A stretch of 64,000 bases of DNA from Pelomonas aquatica (GTDB lineage: Bacteria > Pseudomonadota > Gammaproteobacteria > Burkholderiales > Burkholderiaceae_C), in assembly GCF_026712205.1 (NCBI RefSeq), contig NZ_JAPPUW010000002.1, forward strand, positions 221,750-285,749, in the 5' to 3' direction. The notes below the pieces were generated by a model. That model did no database searches. It saw only the letters and a program-made list of their open reading frames with translations, and was not told the origin of the DNA. Shown in pieces: positions 48,631-57,618 of the stretch. The position numbers were made by a program, and so were the translations under genes. Positions within the stretch are counted from its first letter, which is position 1. Each line of letters begins with the position of its first letter.

Positions 48631-51489
48631 TCAGGGCCTTTCGTTCACGCCGCGCTTCAGCTCCCATTGCGCAAGCGTCACTTCTCGGTAGGGCACGGCC
48701 TGGGTGGACACCGTGCGCTCGAACCACGGCAGCGCCTCGCCGCGCCGGCCCTGGGCCGCCAGCTGCTGGCCGATGAAGAAATAGGCCTCGGCCAGGCGCA
48801 GCCTCTCCTGCTCGGGCTTGGCGCGGGCCGCCTTCAGCAGCGCGTCGCGGTCCAGCGCGCCGCCGAGGTAGCGCAGCAGCACGCCGCCCCACTCCTCCCG
48901 CGCGCTGTCCACGCCGGCCACCTCGTCGGCGATGGCGGCCTGGCCACGCCCGCCCTGGCGCTCTGCCGCGAGATAGAGCCACAGCAGCGTGAAGTGGCGC
49001 GCCTCGCCGCTGACGTTGGCGGCGTTGTCGCGCAGCGCCACCTCCGCCTGCGCGTAGTCGCCCAGCATGTAGTGCGTCGTGCCCAGCCAGGCGCCCGGCG
49101 CATTGCTGCTGCCCAGCTGGGCCTGGCTGCTGAAGGCGGCCAGCGCCTCGGCCGGCCGCGCCAGGCCGACCAGGGCCACGCCGCGGGCCTCCAGCGCCGC
49201 GGCGGCCTCCTCGGGCGGCGGATTGCCCTGCAGGGCCAGGTCGGCATCGTGCAGGGCGCCGGCAAAGTCGCCCAGCGTGTTGCCAGCCTGGGCGCGCTCG
49301 GCCAGCACGCGGGCCGCGAGGCGGCTGCCCGGCTCCAGCCGGGGCAGGAGCTGCAGGCCGACGAGGCGGGTGATCTCGCTGGCCTGCAGGATCTGCAGCA
49401 GCGCGTCGGGCCGGGTGCCGCGGTACTTGGCCAGGCGCAGGTCGATGGCGGCGAACTCGGGCTCCAGCGACTTGTCGCGGAAATCCAGCAGCGCCAGCCG
49501 TGCCCGGCTGCCGGCGAGCTGGCGGGCGCGGCCGACGCGCTCGCGATAGCCGTCGAGGTCGGCCGGCAGCACCTCGTCGCCGCGGCGCTCGTAGCGGCTG
49601 ATGGCGACCAGGGCGCCACCCTGGTTCTCGACGCGCGACTGGAAGCTGAAATGCCTGTCGCCGACCTGCTGCGGCGCCGGCGGCGCGGCCTTGAAGGGCT
49701 GGGGGCCGGTGACGGCGATGCGCAGCTCCATGCGCCGGGGGCCGTCCAGCATGAAGGGGTAGCGGCGGCGCGCCTCGGGCGGCAGCGCGAGCGCGTCGCC
49801 CAGCTCGATGGCCGGCAGCTCCAGCTCCAGCGTGCCGCGCGCATAGCTGCCCGGCGCGGGGTGTTCGAAGGCCAGCCTGAGCTCGATCTCGTTGGCCGTG
49901 CGGTCGTCGGCCAGCACCGGCGAGCCGGCGCTGACCAGGCCTGGCATGGCCCTGACGTAGTGGCCGCCGATGGCCTCGGCCAGGCGGTCGGTGCCGGCCT
50001 GGGCGAACAGGGCACGCCAACGCTCGGCGGCCAGGCCGCTGGCCTTGAAGGACGTGGCCAGCCGCGCCGGGCGCTTCAGGTCGGACAGGTCCCAGTCCTG
50101 GCGGTAGCTCAGCGCGTCCACCGCGAAGGCCGGCGGCGCAATGGCGACAGGCCCCTCATTGCCGCCGCCGACGACGAGGCCGGCGCCATAGGGGTAGTAG
50201 CCGCGCTTGTCCAGCGTCAGGCCCTGGCCGTTGATCGTGGGGTCGAGGAAGTAGACCTGCTCGCCGAGCTGCACGCGGCTGATGACGTGGTCGAAGGCGT
50301 CGTGCGAGGGCAGGAAGTTGACCAGGCCGCGGTTGCGCTGCATCGACACCAGCGTGGGCCTGGCCTCCACGCCCAGGCCGGCCAGCAGCGCATCCAGCAG
50401 CATGACCTTGTCCTTGCAGTCGCCCAGGCGCTCGGCCAGCGTCCTGGACGGCGCCTTGGGCCGGTGCGAGCTCTCGCCGAGGCTGACCGAGAAGTAGCGC
50501 ACCTCGTCCTGCACGAAGCGCAGCGCCGCGGCCACCTGCTGCTCGGGCGCGCCTCCCTCGGCCTTGATGACGGCCACGCGCTCGGCCAGGGCCGGCTGCA
50601 GGGGCTCGGGCGCGAACAGGCCCTGGGCCCACCGGTCCACCTCGCCCCAGCCGGCGTACTCGCTGACGTGCAGCGCCGGGTAGACCTTGAACCAGGGCGG
50701 CGTGGCGTCTTCGTCGACGATCGGCGCGACATGCTCGCGCACCAGGCGCAGCACCTGGCGGCCGCCCTCCTCGAAGCGCTCGGGCACGAGATCGGTGGCG
50801 ATGCCCTTGACCTGCAGCTTCCGCTGCGGCGGGCCCTCGATGCGCAGGTGCAGGCGGTCGATGGGGGCGTCGCTGGCCACATGCAGCAGCGCGGCGTAGC
50901 GGCCCTCGAAGATGGGGTTCTCGCCCGCCACCGTGTAGGCCAGGTCAACGACATCGCCGACGCGCACATCGCTGATGACGACCAGGGCCGTGCGCACGCC
51001 GTCGATCATCTGGCGCTCCAGCATCTGCTCGCGGCGCATCAGCTCGATGCGGGCGTCCTTGAGCCGGTCCTCGCGGCGGCCGTCGCGGATGACGCCGAGC
51101 TGGTGGATGACGAGCTGCTGGTAGGCCGGGTTGAAGCTGATCTGCGGCTCCGAGACCTCGCGCAGGGTCGAACTGTCCAGGGCCACCCGCTGCAGATGCA
51201 TATAGCTGGCCGTGGCGGAGCGGGCCGCGAGCTGCACCTGGATGTCCACCAGCGGCTCGCGCCTGGCCTTGGCGCCCGGGGCGGCCGGCTGGTCCGCCGC
51301 GGCGCCGGCGGCGGGCAGGGGCTTGACCCAGGCCGGCGCGGGGCCGAAGCGGTAGCCGGAGCCGGCGGGCACGGTCGGGTAGGGCGAGGCCGCCTTGGCC
51401 GCCACCGGCCTGGCCGGCGGCGTCTGCGCCACGGCCGGGCCCAGGAACAGGGTCAGCAAAAGAAACGCTGGCCAGAACTTCGAACTCAT
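48631..51489 (-). CDS. DUF3857 / transglutaminase-like / TPR periplasmic protein
   Basis: 952 residues with signal peptide MSSKFWPAFLLLTLFLGPAVA. A DUF3857 domain (about 70-290, ASYMHLQRVALDSSTLREV) is followed by a transglutaminase-like core with catalytic triad candidates C in LAERLGDCKDKVMLLDAL, H in SHDAFDHVIS and D in VYFLDPTINGQG. The C-terminal third looks like TPR-type helical repeats (NTLGDFAGALHDADLALQG, EALAAFSSQAQLG). The triad is intact, so an active cysteine peptidase or transglutaminase in the periplasm is plausible. The target is unknown. Confidence 0.85.
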   Translation of the reverse strand: MSSKFWPAFLLLTLFLGPAVAQTPPARPVAAKAASPYPTVPAGSGYRFGPAPAWVKPLPAAGAAADQPAAPGAKARREPLVDIQVQLAARSATASYMHLQRVALDSSTLREVSEPQISFNPAYQQLVIHQLGVIRDGRREDRLKDARIELMRREQMLERQMIDGVRTALVVISDVRVGDVVDLAYTVAGENPIFEGRYAALLHVASDAPIDRLHLRIEGPPQRKLQVKGIATDLVPERFEEGGRQVLRLVREHVAPIVDEDATPPWFKVYPALHVSEYAGWGEVDRWAQGLFAPEPLQPALAERVAVIKAEGGAPEQQVAAALRFVQDEVRYFSVSLGESSHRPKAPSRTLAERLGDCKDKVMLLDALLAGLGVEARPTLVSMQRNRGLVNFLPSHDAFDHVISRVQLGEQVYFLDPTINGQGLTLDKRGYYPYGAGLVVGGGNEGPVAIAPPAFAVDALSYRQDWDLSDLKRPARLATSFKASGLAAERWRALFAQAGTDRLAEAIGGHYVRAMPGLVSAGSPVLADDRTANEIELRLAFEHPAPGSYARGTLELELPAIELGDALALPPEARRRYPFMLDGPRRMELRIAVTGPQPFKAAPPAPQQVGDRHFSFQSRVENQGGALVAISRYERRGDEVLPADLDGYRERVGRARQLAGSRARLALLDFRDKSLEPEFAAIDLRLAKYRGTRPDALLQILQASEITRLVGLQLLPRLEPGSRLAARVLAERAQAGNTLGDFAGALHDADLALQGNPPPEEAAAALEARGVALVGLARPAEALAAFSSQAQLGSSNAPGAWLGTTHYMLGDYAQAEVALRDNAANVSGEARHFTLLWLYLAAERQGGRGQAAIADEVAGVDSAREEWGGVLLRYLGGALDRDALLKAARAKPEQERLRLAEAYFFIGQQLAAQGRRGEALPWFERTVSTQAVPYREVTLAQWELKRGVNERP

Positions 51490-51700
51490 CGCGCCTCCCG
51501 GCTTGTCGGGCGACGATTGTGCAGTGCGCCATCGCGGAGTTCCTCAGTTTTCAGCATGCCGCCGCGGCGATTCAGGCGTAGCCTGCGCAGGCTGCGGCGG
51601 CTGCCGCCGCGGCACCAGGGCCGGCCGGCGCGCGGGGATCCGCGGCGGCCCGGCCCCATCCGATCCAGGTCCCCGTCGATTTCCTGCAAGGAGAATCTCC
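51490..51700 (+). promoter_or_regulatory. Divergent promoter region of the DUF3857 and GYD genes
   Basis: 211 bases between divergent starts. AAGGAGA (51688-51694) is a good ribosome-binding site for the GYD gene. No firm -35/-10 pair was identified for either direction. Confidence 0.4.
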
Positions 51701-51994
51701 ATGGCGACTTACATCAGCTTGATGAACTTCACGGACCAGGGCGCGAAGACGATCAAGGACACGGTGGCACGCACCGAGGCGGCCCAGAAGATGGCCAAGG
51801 AATACGGCATCAGCTTCAAGTCCATCCACTGGACGCTGGGCCAGTACGACGTGGTGTGCGAATTCGAGGCCAAGGACGAGGCCACGATGGCGGCCTTCGG
51901 CATGGCGATGGCCAGCCTCGGCAATGTGCGCGCGCAGACGCTGCGGGCCTTCAGCGCCGACGAGACCAAGGCCATCATTTCAAAGATGCCCTGA
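51701..51994 (+). CDS. GYD-domain protein
   Basis: 97-residue protein; start set by AAGGAGA seven bases upstream of ATG 51701 (MATYISLMNFTDQGAKTIKD). Small alpha-beta ferredoxin-like fold; the GYD region corresponds to LGQYDVVCEFEAKDEATMAAF, where the motif is G-Q-Y-D. It ends with a helix (SADETKAIISKMP). Function of the family is not established. Confidence 0.85.
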   Translation: MATYISLMNFTDQGAKTIKDTVARTEAAQKMAKEYGISFKSIHWTLGQYDVVCEFEAKDEATMAAFGMAMASLGNVRAQTLRAFSADETKAIISKMP

Positions 51995-52005
51995 ACGGGG
52001 TGCAC

Positions 52006-52029
52006 GAGCCGGCCTTGGAGCGCCGGCTC
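52006..52029 (+). terminator. Possible terminator-like hairpin after the GYD gene
   Basis: GAGCCGGC (52006-52013) and GCCGGCTC (52022-52029) with an eight-base loop, between the convergent GYD and HDOD genes. There is no T-run on either side. Confidence 0.4.
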
Positions 52030-52062
52030 TCGGCCCCTGAACGCCAGGCCCCGATGGGGCGG

Positions 52063-52902
52063 TCAGCGCAGCATCTGCTCCACCTCGGCCGCCGGGTCGC
52101 CCGTGGCTGCCACCTTAGCGGCCAGCAGCTCCAGGTCCAGGTGCAGGTGCTCGATCAGCTCGGGCACGGCCGCCTTCAGGGCGTGCACGGGCTCGTCGCG
52201 GTGCTCAGCCGCGTCGGCCAGCACCTCGGCCACGTGCAGCACGGCCGCGATCAGCGAGAAGGGGCGGATCTCCAGTGGCGCGTTGGCGTCCTTGAAGGCT
52301 TCGACCAGCGGCGCCGGGAAATGCCAGTGCGCGGCGAGCGCGGCCGTCACGTCCGCATGGGTGCAGCCGAAGCGATGCTCCTCCAGGGAAAAGCGGCTGC
52401 CCGGCTCGGCGGCATGGGCCTCGACCTCGGCCACCAGATGGGGCTCGTCGATGGCCATCAGCAGCTGGCCGGTGCGCAGCATCAGGCCGGCCAGGTAGGC
52501 GGTGTCGGCCAGGCCGGCGTCGGCGCCCAGCATGCGGGCCAGGATGCGCGCGTAGTTGGCCGTGGCGACGCTGTGGCGCCAGAAGACGGCACGGTCCAGC
52601 CCCTTCACGCTCGGGAAGGCGCCGCTCAGGCAGGCCGCCATCGCGAGGTTGCGCAAGGTCTCCAGGCCCAGCGCGTGGGCGGCGTCGACGACGCTGCCGA
52701 TCTGGTGCGCGGGGCTGTAGTGGGCCGTGTTCGCGAGGCGCAGCACCCGGGCCGTCAGCGTCGAGTCCTTCTCGATCAGCGCCGCGATCTGCGACAGCCC
52801 GACGCTGTCGTCGTCGAAGCTCTTCAGCAGCCGCGAGGCCACCTCGGGCATGGTGGGCAGGGCGTTGTGCCTGACGAAGAAACGCTCGGCGGCTGCAGTC
52901 AT
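52063..52902 (-). CDS. HDOD-domain signalling protein
   Basis: 279-residue protein. The HDOD fold starts at LPTMPEVASRLLKSFDDDSVGLSQIAALIEKD, with RVLRLANTAHYSPAHQIGSVVDAAHALGLETLRNLAMA typical of the family. The HD metal pair of true phosphohydrolases is not kept, so it likely has a regulatory rather than catalytic role. It is unlinked in function to its neighbours. Confidence 0.9.
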   Translation of the reverse strand: MTAAAERFFVRHNALPTMPEVASRLLKSFDDDSVGLSQIAALIEKDSTLTARVLRLANTAHYSPAHQIGSVVDAAHALGLETLRNLAMAACLSGAFPSVKGLDRAVFWRHSVATANYARILARMLGADAGLADTAYLAGLMLRTGQLLMAIDEPHLVAEVEAHAAEPGSRFSLEEHRFGCTHADVTAALAAHWHFPAPLVEAFKDANAPLEIRPFSLIAAVLHVAEVLADAAEHRDEPVHALKAAVPELIEHLHLDLELLAAKVAATGDPAAEVEQMLR

Positions 52903-52942
52903 CGCGGGACTCCTTGCTGAGGCTTGGCGAATCAGTCTAGGA

Positions 52943-54229
52943 CTACAGCACGAGCAGTGCGCGGAAATCGTTCACGTTGGTAAAGCTGGGCCCGGGTACC
53001 AGCAGGTCGCCCAGCGGCGCGAAGAAGCTGGCGCTGTCGTGGGCGTCCAGCAGGGCCTGGGGGCTCAAGCCCAGCGCGCGGGCGCGGCCCAGGCTGGTGG
53101 GCGTCAGCAACGCGCCGGCATGCGGGCCGACGCCGTCGATGCCATCGGTGTCGGCGGCCAGCGCGAAGACGCCGGGCTCGCCCTGCAGCGCCAGCGCGCA
53201 GCCGAGCAGGAATTCGGTGGCCCGGCCGCCCTTGCCGGCGGGCAGCGCCGGGTCGACGGTCACCGTCGTCTCGCCGCCGGACAGGATCACGCAGGGCCGG
53301 GCGAATGGCTGGCCGCGCCGCGCGACCGCGCGGGCCAGCGCCGCGTGCAGGCCGCCGACGACGCGCGACTCACCCTCGATCTCGTCGCTGAGGATGTGGG
53401 CCGCCAGGCCTTGGGCGCGCGCCGCCTCGGCCGCCGCCTCCAGGCTCATCTGCGGCGTGGCCAGCATGACGAGTTCGTGCCCCGCCAGGCGCGCGTCGCC
53501 GGGCTTGGGCGTCTCGAAGGCGCCCGACTCCAGGCCCGCGCGCGCGGCCTGCGGCAGGTCCAGCCGATAGCGGCGGCAAATGGCCAGCGCATCGGCGCAG
53601 CCGGTCGCGTCGGCCACCGTCGGGCCGGAGGCGATGACGGCAGGGTCGTCGCCCGGCACGTCGCTGATCGCGAGGGTCAGCACGCGCGCCGGCGCACAGG
53701 CCGCGGCCAGCCGCCCGCCCTTGATGCCGGACAGGTGCTTGCGCACGCAGTTCATCTCGTGGATGGCCGCGCCGCTGTTCAACAGCGCGCGGTTGACGGC
53801 CTGCTTGTCGGAAAGCAGAAGGCCGGGCGCCGGCAGGCTCATCAGCGCCGAGCCGCCGCCGGAGATCAGGCAGATGACGAGGTCGTCGGCCGTCAGGCCG
53901 TGGGCCAGCGCCAGCAGCCTCTCGGTGGCGGCCAGGCCGGCGGCGTCGGGCACGGGGTGGGCGGCCTCGACCACCTCCAGCCGGCGCGGCCGCCAGCCGC
54001 CGGGGATGTGGCCGTAGCGCGTGATGACCAGGCCCGACAGCGGCGCGTCGGCCGGCCAGGCGGCTTCCAGCGCCTGGGCCATGGATGCCCCCGCCTTGCC
54101 GGCGCCGAGAACCAGGGTGCGGCCCTTCGGCGGCGGCGGGAGGTGGGTGGCCAGCACGCGCCCGGGCAGCGCCCGCGCGACGGCCACGTCGTAGAGCTGG
54201 CGCAGCAGCGCGCGCGGGTCGAGGGTCAT
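52943..54229 (-). CDS. Glycerate 2-kinase (MOFRL family)
   Basis: 428 residues from ATG 54229 (MTLDPRALLRQLYDVAVARALPG). DUF4147 domain: LVLGAGKAGASMAQALE, VICLISGGGSALMSLPAPG and NCVRKHLSGIKGGRLA. The C-terminal MOFRL domain is VILSGGETTVTV, GKGGRATEFLLGCAL, ALAADTDGIDGVGPHAGA. Older annotations name this family hydroxypyruvate reductase (TtuD). It phosphorylates glycerate, so it can finish glyoxylate use after allantoin breakdown. ATGA overlap with puuD ties it to the purine cluster. Confidence 0.9.
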   Translation of the reverse strand: MTLDPRALLRQLYDVAVARALPGRVLATHLPPPPKGRTLVLGAGKAGASMAQALEAAWPADAPLSGLVITRYGHIPGGWRPRRLEVVEAAHPVPDAAGLAATERLLALAHGLTADDLVICLISGGGSALMSLPAPGLLLSDKQAVNRALLNSGAAIHEMNCVRKHLSGIKGGRLAAACAPARVLTLAISDVPGDDPAVIASGPTVADATGCADALAICRRYRLDLPQAARAGLESGAFETPKPGDARLAGHELVMLATPQMSLEAAAEAARAQGLAAHILSDEIEGESRVVGGLHAALARAVARRGQPFARPCVILSGGETTVTVDPALPAGKGGRATEFLLGCALALQGEPGVFALAADTDGIDGVGPHAGALLTPTSLGRARALGLSPQALLDAHDSASFFAPLGDLLVPGPSFTNVNDFRALLVL

Positions 54230-55422
54230 GGCTGCAGCGCCCAGCGCCCGATCAGCGCGCGTTCTTCGTCGCTGATGCCGGTCGCGTTGTTCAGCGGCAT
54301 GGCGCGCTGCACGACGACCTGCTGGTAGACCTGCGCCTTGTGCGCGGCCAGGCCCTCGGCGGAGTCCAGCCGCACGCCCTTCTGCGCGGCCTCGCCGCTG
54401 TGGCAGGCGGCGCAGCGCTGCGCCACGACGGCCTGCACCTGCCCGAGGCTCACCGGCGCGGCGCCCATCGCCGCCTGCGAACCCGGCGCCATCCAGGCGA
54501 CGAGCCCCGCCAGCAGCGCCAGAGCCAGCGCCACGGCGCCCCAGCTGTCGGCGCCCTTGTGCCGCTTGACGAAGAACACGCGGATGGCCACGCCCGCGGC
54601 CATCAGCACGCTCAGCACGACCCAGTTCTGCGCGTGCTGGTGCAGCATGCCGTAATGGTTGCTGAGCATGGCGACGAGCACCGGCAGGCCGAACCAGGTG
54701 TTGTGCACGCTGCGCTGCTTGCCGCGCTGGCCGTGGATGGGGTCGGGTTTCTGGCCGGCGCGCATCTGCGCGATGAGCTTGCGCTGGCCCGGAATGATCC
54801 AGTGCGCGACGTTGCCGGTCATCATCGTCGCCAGCGTCGCGCCGACGAGCAGGAAGGCCGCACGCCCGGCGAACAGATGGCAGGCCAGCCAGCTCGCGAA
54901 CACCATGAAGACGGCCACCGCGGCCAGCACGCGGCCGTCGTGGCTGATGCCGCCCTCGCGCTTGCGGCCCAGTGCCTGGCAGGCCGCCTCGTAGACCACC
55001 GTGCCCATCAGCAGGAACACCAGCGCCGCCACGACCGCCTGCCAGGGCGCGCCCCAGGCGAAGACGCGCGGGTCGACCAGCATCTGGCCGGCGTTGCACA
55101 GATAGAGCACGACGAACAGCGCGAAGCCGCTCATCCAGGTCCAGTAGCTCTCCCAGTAGAACCAGTGCAGATCCTGAGGGAGGTTGGCCGGGGCCACCAT
55201 GTACTTCTGCGGGTTGTAGAAGCCGCCGCCGTGCACGGCCCAGAGTTCGCCGTCCACGCCCTTGGCCTTGAGGTCGTCGGCCGCGGGCCTGACGAGGTGG
55301 TTGTCCAGCCAGACGAAGTAGAAGGACGCGCCGATCCAGGCGATGACGGTGATGACGTGCAGCCAGCGCAGCAGCAGATTGGCCCAGTCGAGCAGATAGA
55401 TGTCCAAGTTGCGCTTCTCCAC
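54226..55422 (-). CDS. puuD: Membrane urate-oxidising protein PuuD with C-terminal cytochrome c
   Basis: 398 residues. GTG at 55422 is chosen because the family N terminus (LDIYLLDWANLLLRWLHVIT) follows at once, and no ATG lies within the preceding 44 codons apart from a far-upstream one. Seven to eight membrane helices form the urate_ox_N domain (IAWIGASFYFVWLDNHL, NPQKYMVAP). The C-terminal periplasmic cytochrome c has CAACH at 337-341 and a likely methionine ligand in AMPLNNATGIS. It replaces soluble uricase, passing electrons to the respiratory chain and forming 5-hydroxyisourate. Confidence 0.93.
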   Translation of the reverse strand: MEKRNLDIYLLDWANLLLRWLHVITVIAWIGASFYFVWLDNHLVRPAADDLKAKGVDGELWAVHGGGFYNPQKYMVAPANLPQDLHWFYWESYWTWMSGFALFVVLYLCNAGQMLVDPRVFAWGAPWQAVVAALVFLLMGTVVYEAACQALGRKREGGISHDGRVLAAVAVFMVFASWLACHLFAGRAAFLLVGATLATMMTGNVAHWIIPGQRKLIAQMRAGQKPDPIHGQRGKQRSVHNTWFGLPVLVAMLSNHYGMLHQHAQNWVVLSVLMAAGVAIRVFFVKRHKGADSWGAVALALALLAGLVAWMAPGSQAAMGAAPVSLGQVQAVVAQRCAACHSGEAAQKGVRLDSAEGLAAHKAQVYQQVVVQRAMPLNNATGISDEERALIGRWALQP

Positions 55423-55513
55423 GGCCCCGCCACGGCGCTTGCCGTGAGGCCCTAGGGTCGCACCCGCAAGCCACCGACTGGCTCGACACCGCTGCGACAG
55501 GCGGCGAGTGTAT

Positions 55514-56269
55514 TCATGGCAGAGCGAGGATTTGCGCGAGCACCGCCACCGCAATGACGGCGGGCTGCTTGCCGACGACGCCGGGCACTCCGATGGGACA
55601 GACCACGCGGGCCAGATCGTCCTCGACCAGGCCGCGCGCGGCCAGGCGCCGGCGGAAGCTCGCCCATTTCGTGCGGCTGCCGATCAGGCCGATGAAGGCG
55701 AGGTCGCGGCGCTTCAGGCAGGCGGCGACGATGTCGAAGTCCTCGGCATGGCTGTGGCTCATGACGAGCACGGCCGCGCCGGGCGCGAGGTCGGCCACCG
55801 CGTCGGCCGGCGGGTCGCAGACCTCCTGGCGCCAGCCGCGCGCCGGCGGCTCGGCGGGGAACTGCCCTTCGCGGCTGTCGACCCAATGCAGGGCCAGCGG
55901 CAGGTTGCGGGCCAGATGGGCGATGGCCGCGCCGACATGGCCGGCGCCGAACAGGGCCAGCGGCCGCAGCGGCTCGCGCGGCAGGCGCGCGGCCAGGTCC
56001 TCGCCCGCCTCGATGCGCTCGAAGCGCAGCCAGACGACGCCGCCACAGCATTGACCGAGCCGGGGGCCGAGCGGGTAGCGCCGTTCCTCGGCCAGCTCGC
56101 CGCCCGCCAGCGCCGCGCGGGCACGGGCGATCGCATCGAACTCCAGATGGCCACCGCCGACCGTGCCCGCGATACCGCCCGGCGCCACCGTCATCCAGGC
56201 GCCCACCTCGCGCGGCACGCTGCCCGAGGTGCGCGCGACGGTGACGAGAATGCAGGCTTCAGCTGCCAC
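55514..56269 (-). CDS. xdhC: Xanthine dehydrogenase accessory protein XdhC
   Basis: 251 residues from GTG 56269. N-terminal XdhC_CoxI domain ([39 protein letters not shown]) and C-terminal Rossmann domain ([48 protein letters not shown]). It inserts or sulfurates the molybdenum cofactor of xanthine dehydrogenase. The xdhA/xdhB structural genes are not in the window. The first 11 bases overlap the end of uraH. Confidence 0.92.
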   Translation of the reverse strand: MAAEACILVTVARTSGSVPREVGAWMTVAPGGIAGTVGGGHLEFDAIARARAALAGGELAEERRYPLGPRLGQCCGGVVWLRFERIEAGEDLAARLPREPLRPLALFGAGHVGAAIAHLARNLPLALHWVDSREGQFPAEPPARGWRQEVCDPPADAVADLAPGAAVLVMSHSHAEDFDIVAACLKRRDLAFIGLIGSRTKWASFRRRLAARGLVEDDLARVVCPIGVPGVVGKQPAVIAVAVLAQILALP

Positions 56270-56621
56270 GGTAGGTCGAATAGCTCCAGGGCGAGGCCAG
56301 CAGCGGCACGTGGTAGAGCGAATCCTCGTCGGCGATGCCGAAGTCCAGCGGCACCTCGTCCAGGAAGGCCGGCTCGGGCAGGGCCTGGCCGCGGGCGCGG
56401 AAATAGGCCGCCACCTCGAAGACCAGGCGGTAGCGCCCGGCCGTGAGGCCGGCGCCCTCCAGCAGCGGGCCGTCCGCGCGGCCGTCGGCGTTCAGCCGCT
56501 GGCTGAGCAGCCACTTCGGCCCTTCGGCGCCATTGCCATCCAGGCGGTAGAGGCGCACGGCCATGCCGGCGGCCGGGCAGCCGTTGGCGGTGTCCAGCAC
56601 ATGTGTGGTGAGCTTGCCCAT
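56259..56621 (-). CDS. uraH: 5-hydroxyisourate hydrolase
   Basis: 120 residues from ATG 56621 ([20 protein letters not shown]). The three transthyretin-like signature sites are present: the N-terminal THVLD with its histidine, the mid [10 protein letters not shown] region (conserved residues near R-Y-R) and the C-terminal YRGS tetrapeptide that separates hydrolases from transthyretin. It hydrolyses the PuuD product to OHCU. The 31-base divergent gap to puuE must hold promoters for both directions, or the promoters overlap coding sequence. Confidence 0.95.
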   Translation of the reverse strand: MGKLTTHVLDTANGCPAAGMAVRLYRLDGNGAEGPKWLLSQRLNADGRADGPLLEGAGLTAGRYRLVFEVAAYFRARGQALPEPAFLDEVPLDFGIADEDSLYHVPLLASPWSYSTYRGS

Positions 56622-56652
56622 CGGATCTCCAGAGATGGGGCAAAGTTTAGGG

Positions 56653-57618
56653 ATGAACACGCCCCACCCGCCCCGCTATCCGCGCGACCTCGTCGGCTAC
56701 GGCGAGAACCCGCCCCATGCGCAATGGCCCGGCGGCGCGCGGGTGGCCGTGCAGTTCGTGCTGAACTACGAGGAGGGCGGCGAGAACTCGGTGCTGCACG
56801 GCGATGCCGGCAGCGAGCAGTTCCTGTCCGAGATGGCCAACCCGGCCAGCTACCCGGCACGCCACCTCAGCATGGAGGGCATCTACGAGTACGGCTCGCG
56901 CGTGGGCGTGTGGCGGCTGCTGAAGGAGTTCGAGCAGCGCGCGCTGCCGCTGACCGTCTTCGGCGTGGGCATGGCGCTGGAGCGCAATCCGGACGTCACC
57001 CAGGCCTTCGTCGAGCTGGACCACGAGATCGCGTCGCACGGCTGGCGCTGGATCCACTACCAGAGCATGGAGGAGGACACCGAGCGCGCCCACATGGCCC
57101 AGGCCATGGCCTCGCTGAAGCGCCTCACGCTCGGCCGCGACCCGCACGGCCTGGGCTGGTACACCGGCCGCGACAGCCCCAACACGCGCCGCCTCGTCGC
57201 CGACTTCGGCGGCTTCGAGTACGACAGCGACTACTACGGCGACGACCTGCCCTTCTGGCTGCAGGTGCGCAAGACCAACGGCGAGCTGGCGCCCCACCTC
57301 GTCGTGCCCTACACGCTGGACTGCAACGACATGCGCTTCGCCCTGCCCCAGGGTTTCAGCCATGCCCAGCCCTTCTTCGAATACCTGCGCGACAGCTTCG
57401 ACCTGCTCTATGCCGAGGGCGCCGACGCGCCGAAGATGATGAGCATCGGCATGCACTGCCGGCTGCTGGGCCGCCCGGGGCGCATGCGGGCGCTGCAGCG
57501 TTTTCTCGACCACATCGAGGCGCATGACCGCGTCTGGGTCTGCCGGCGCCTGGACATCGCGCGGCATTGGAAGGCGGTCCATCCCTTCGACGCCAGGACG
57601 GCTTTCCTGTGGGAATGA
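56653..57618 (+). CDS. puuE: Allantoinase PuuE (polysaccharide-deacetylase family)
   Basis: 321 residues from ATG 56653 ([21 protein letters not shown]). This NodB-like allantoinase has the characteristic [68 protein letters not shown] and [12 protein letters not shown]. It hydrolyses allantoin to allantoate without relation to the classical amidohydrolase allantoinase. The stop overlaps the next start (ATGA). Confidence 0.95.
   Translation: MNTPHPPRYPRDLVGYGENPPHAQWPGGARVAVQFVLNYEEGGENSVLHGDAGSEQFLSEMANPASYPARHLSMEGIYEYGSRVGVWRLLKEFEQRALPLTVFGVGMALERNPDVTQAFVELDHEIASHGWRWIHYQSMEEDTERAHMAQAMASLKRLTLGRDPHGLGWYTGRDSPNTRRLVADFGGFEYDSDYYGDDLPFWLQVRKTNGELAPHLVVPYTLDCNDMRFALPQGFSHAQPFFEYLRDSFDLLYAEGADAPKMMSIGMHCRLLGRPGRMRALQRFLDHIEAHDRVWVCRRLDIARHWKAVHPFDARTAFLWE

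Noticed and set aside
48601..52920. Very long plus-strand open frame (over 1400 codons)
   Set aside because: It is antisense to the DUF3857 gene and HDOD gene, has no recognisable domain, and is rich in Arg/Gly/Ala/Gln as expected for a GC-rich shadow frame.
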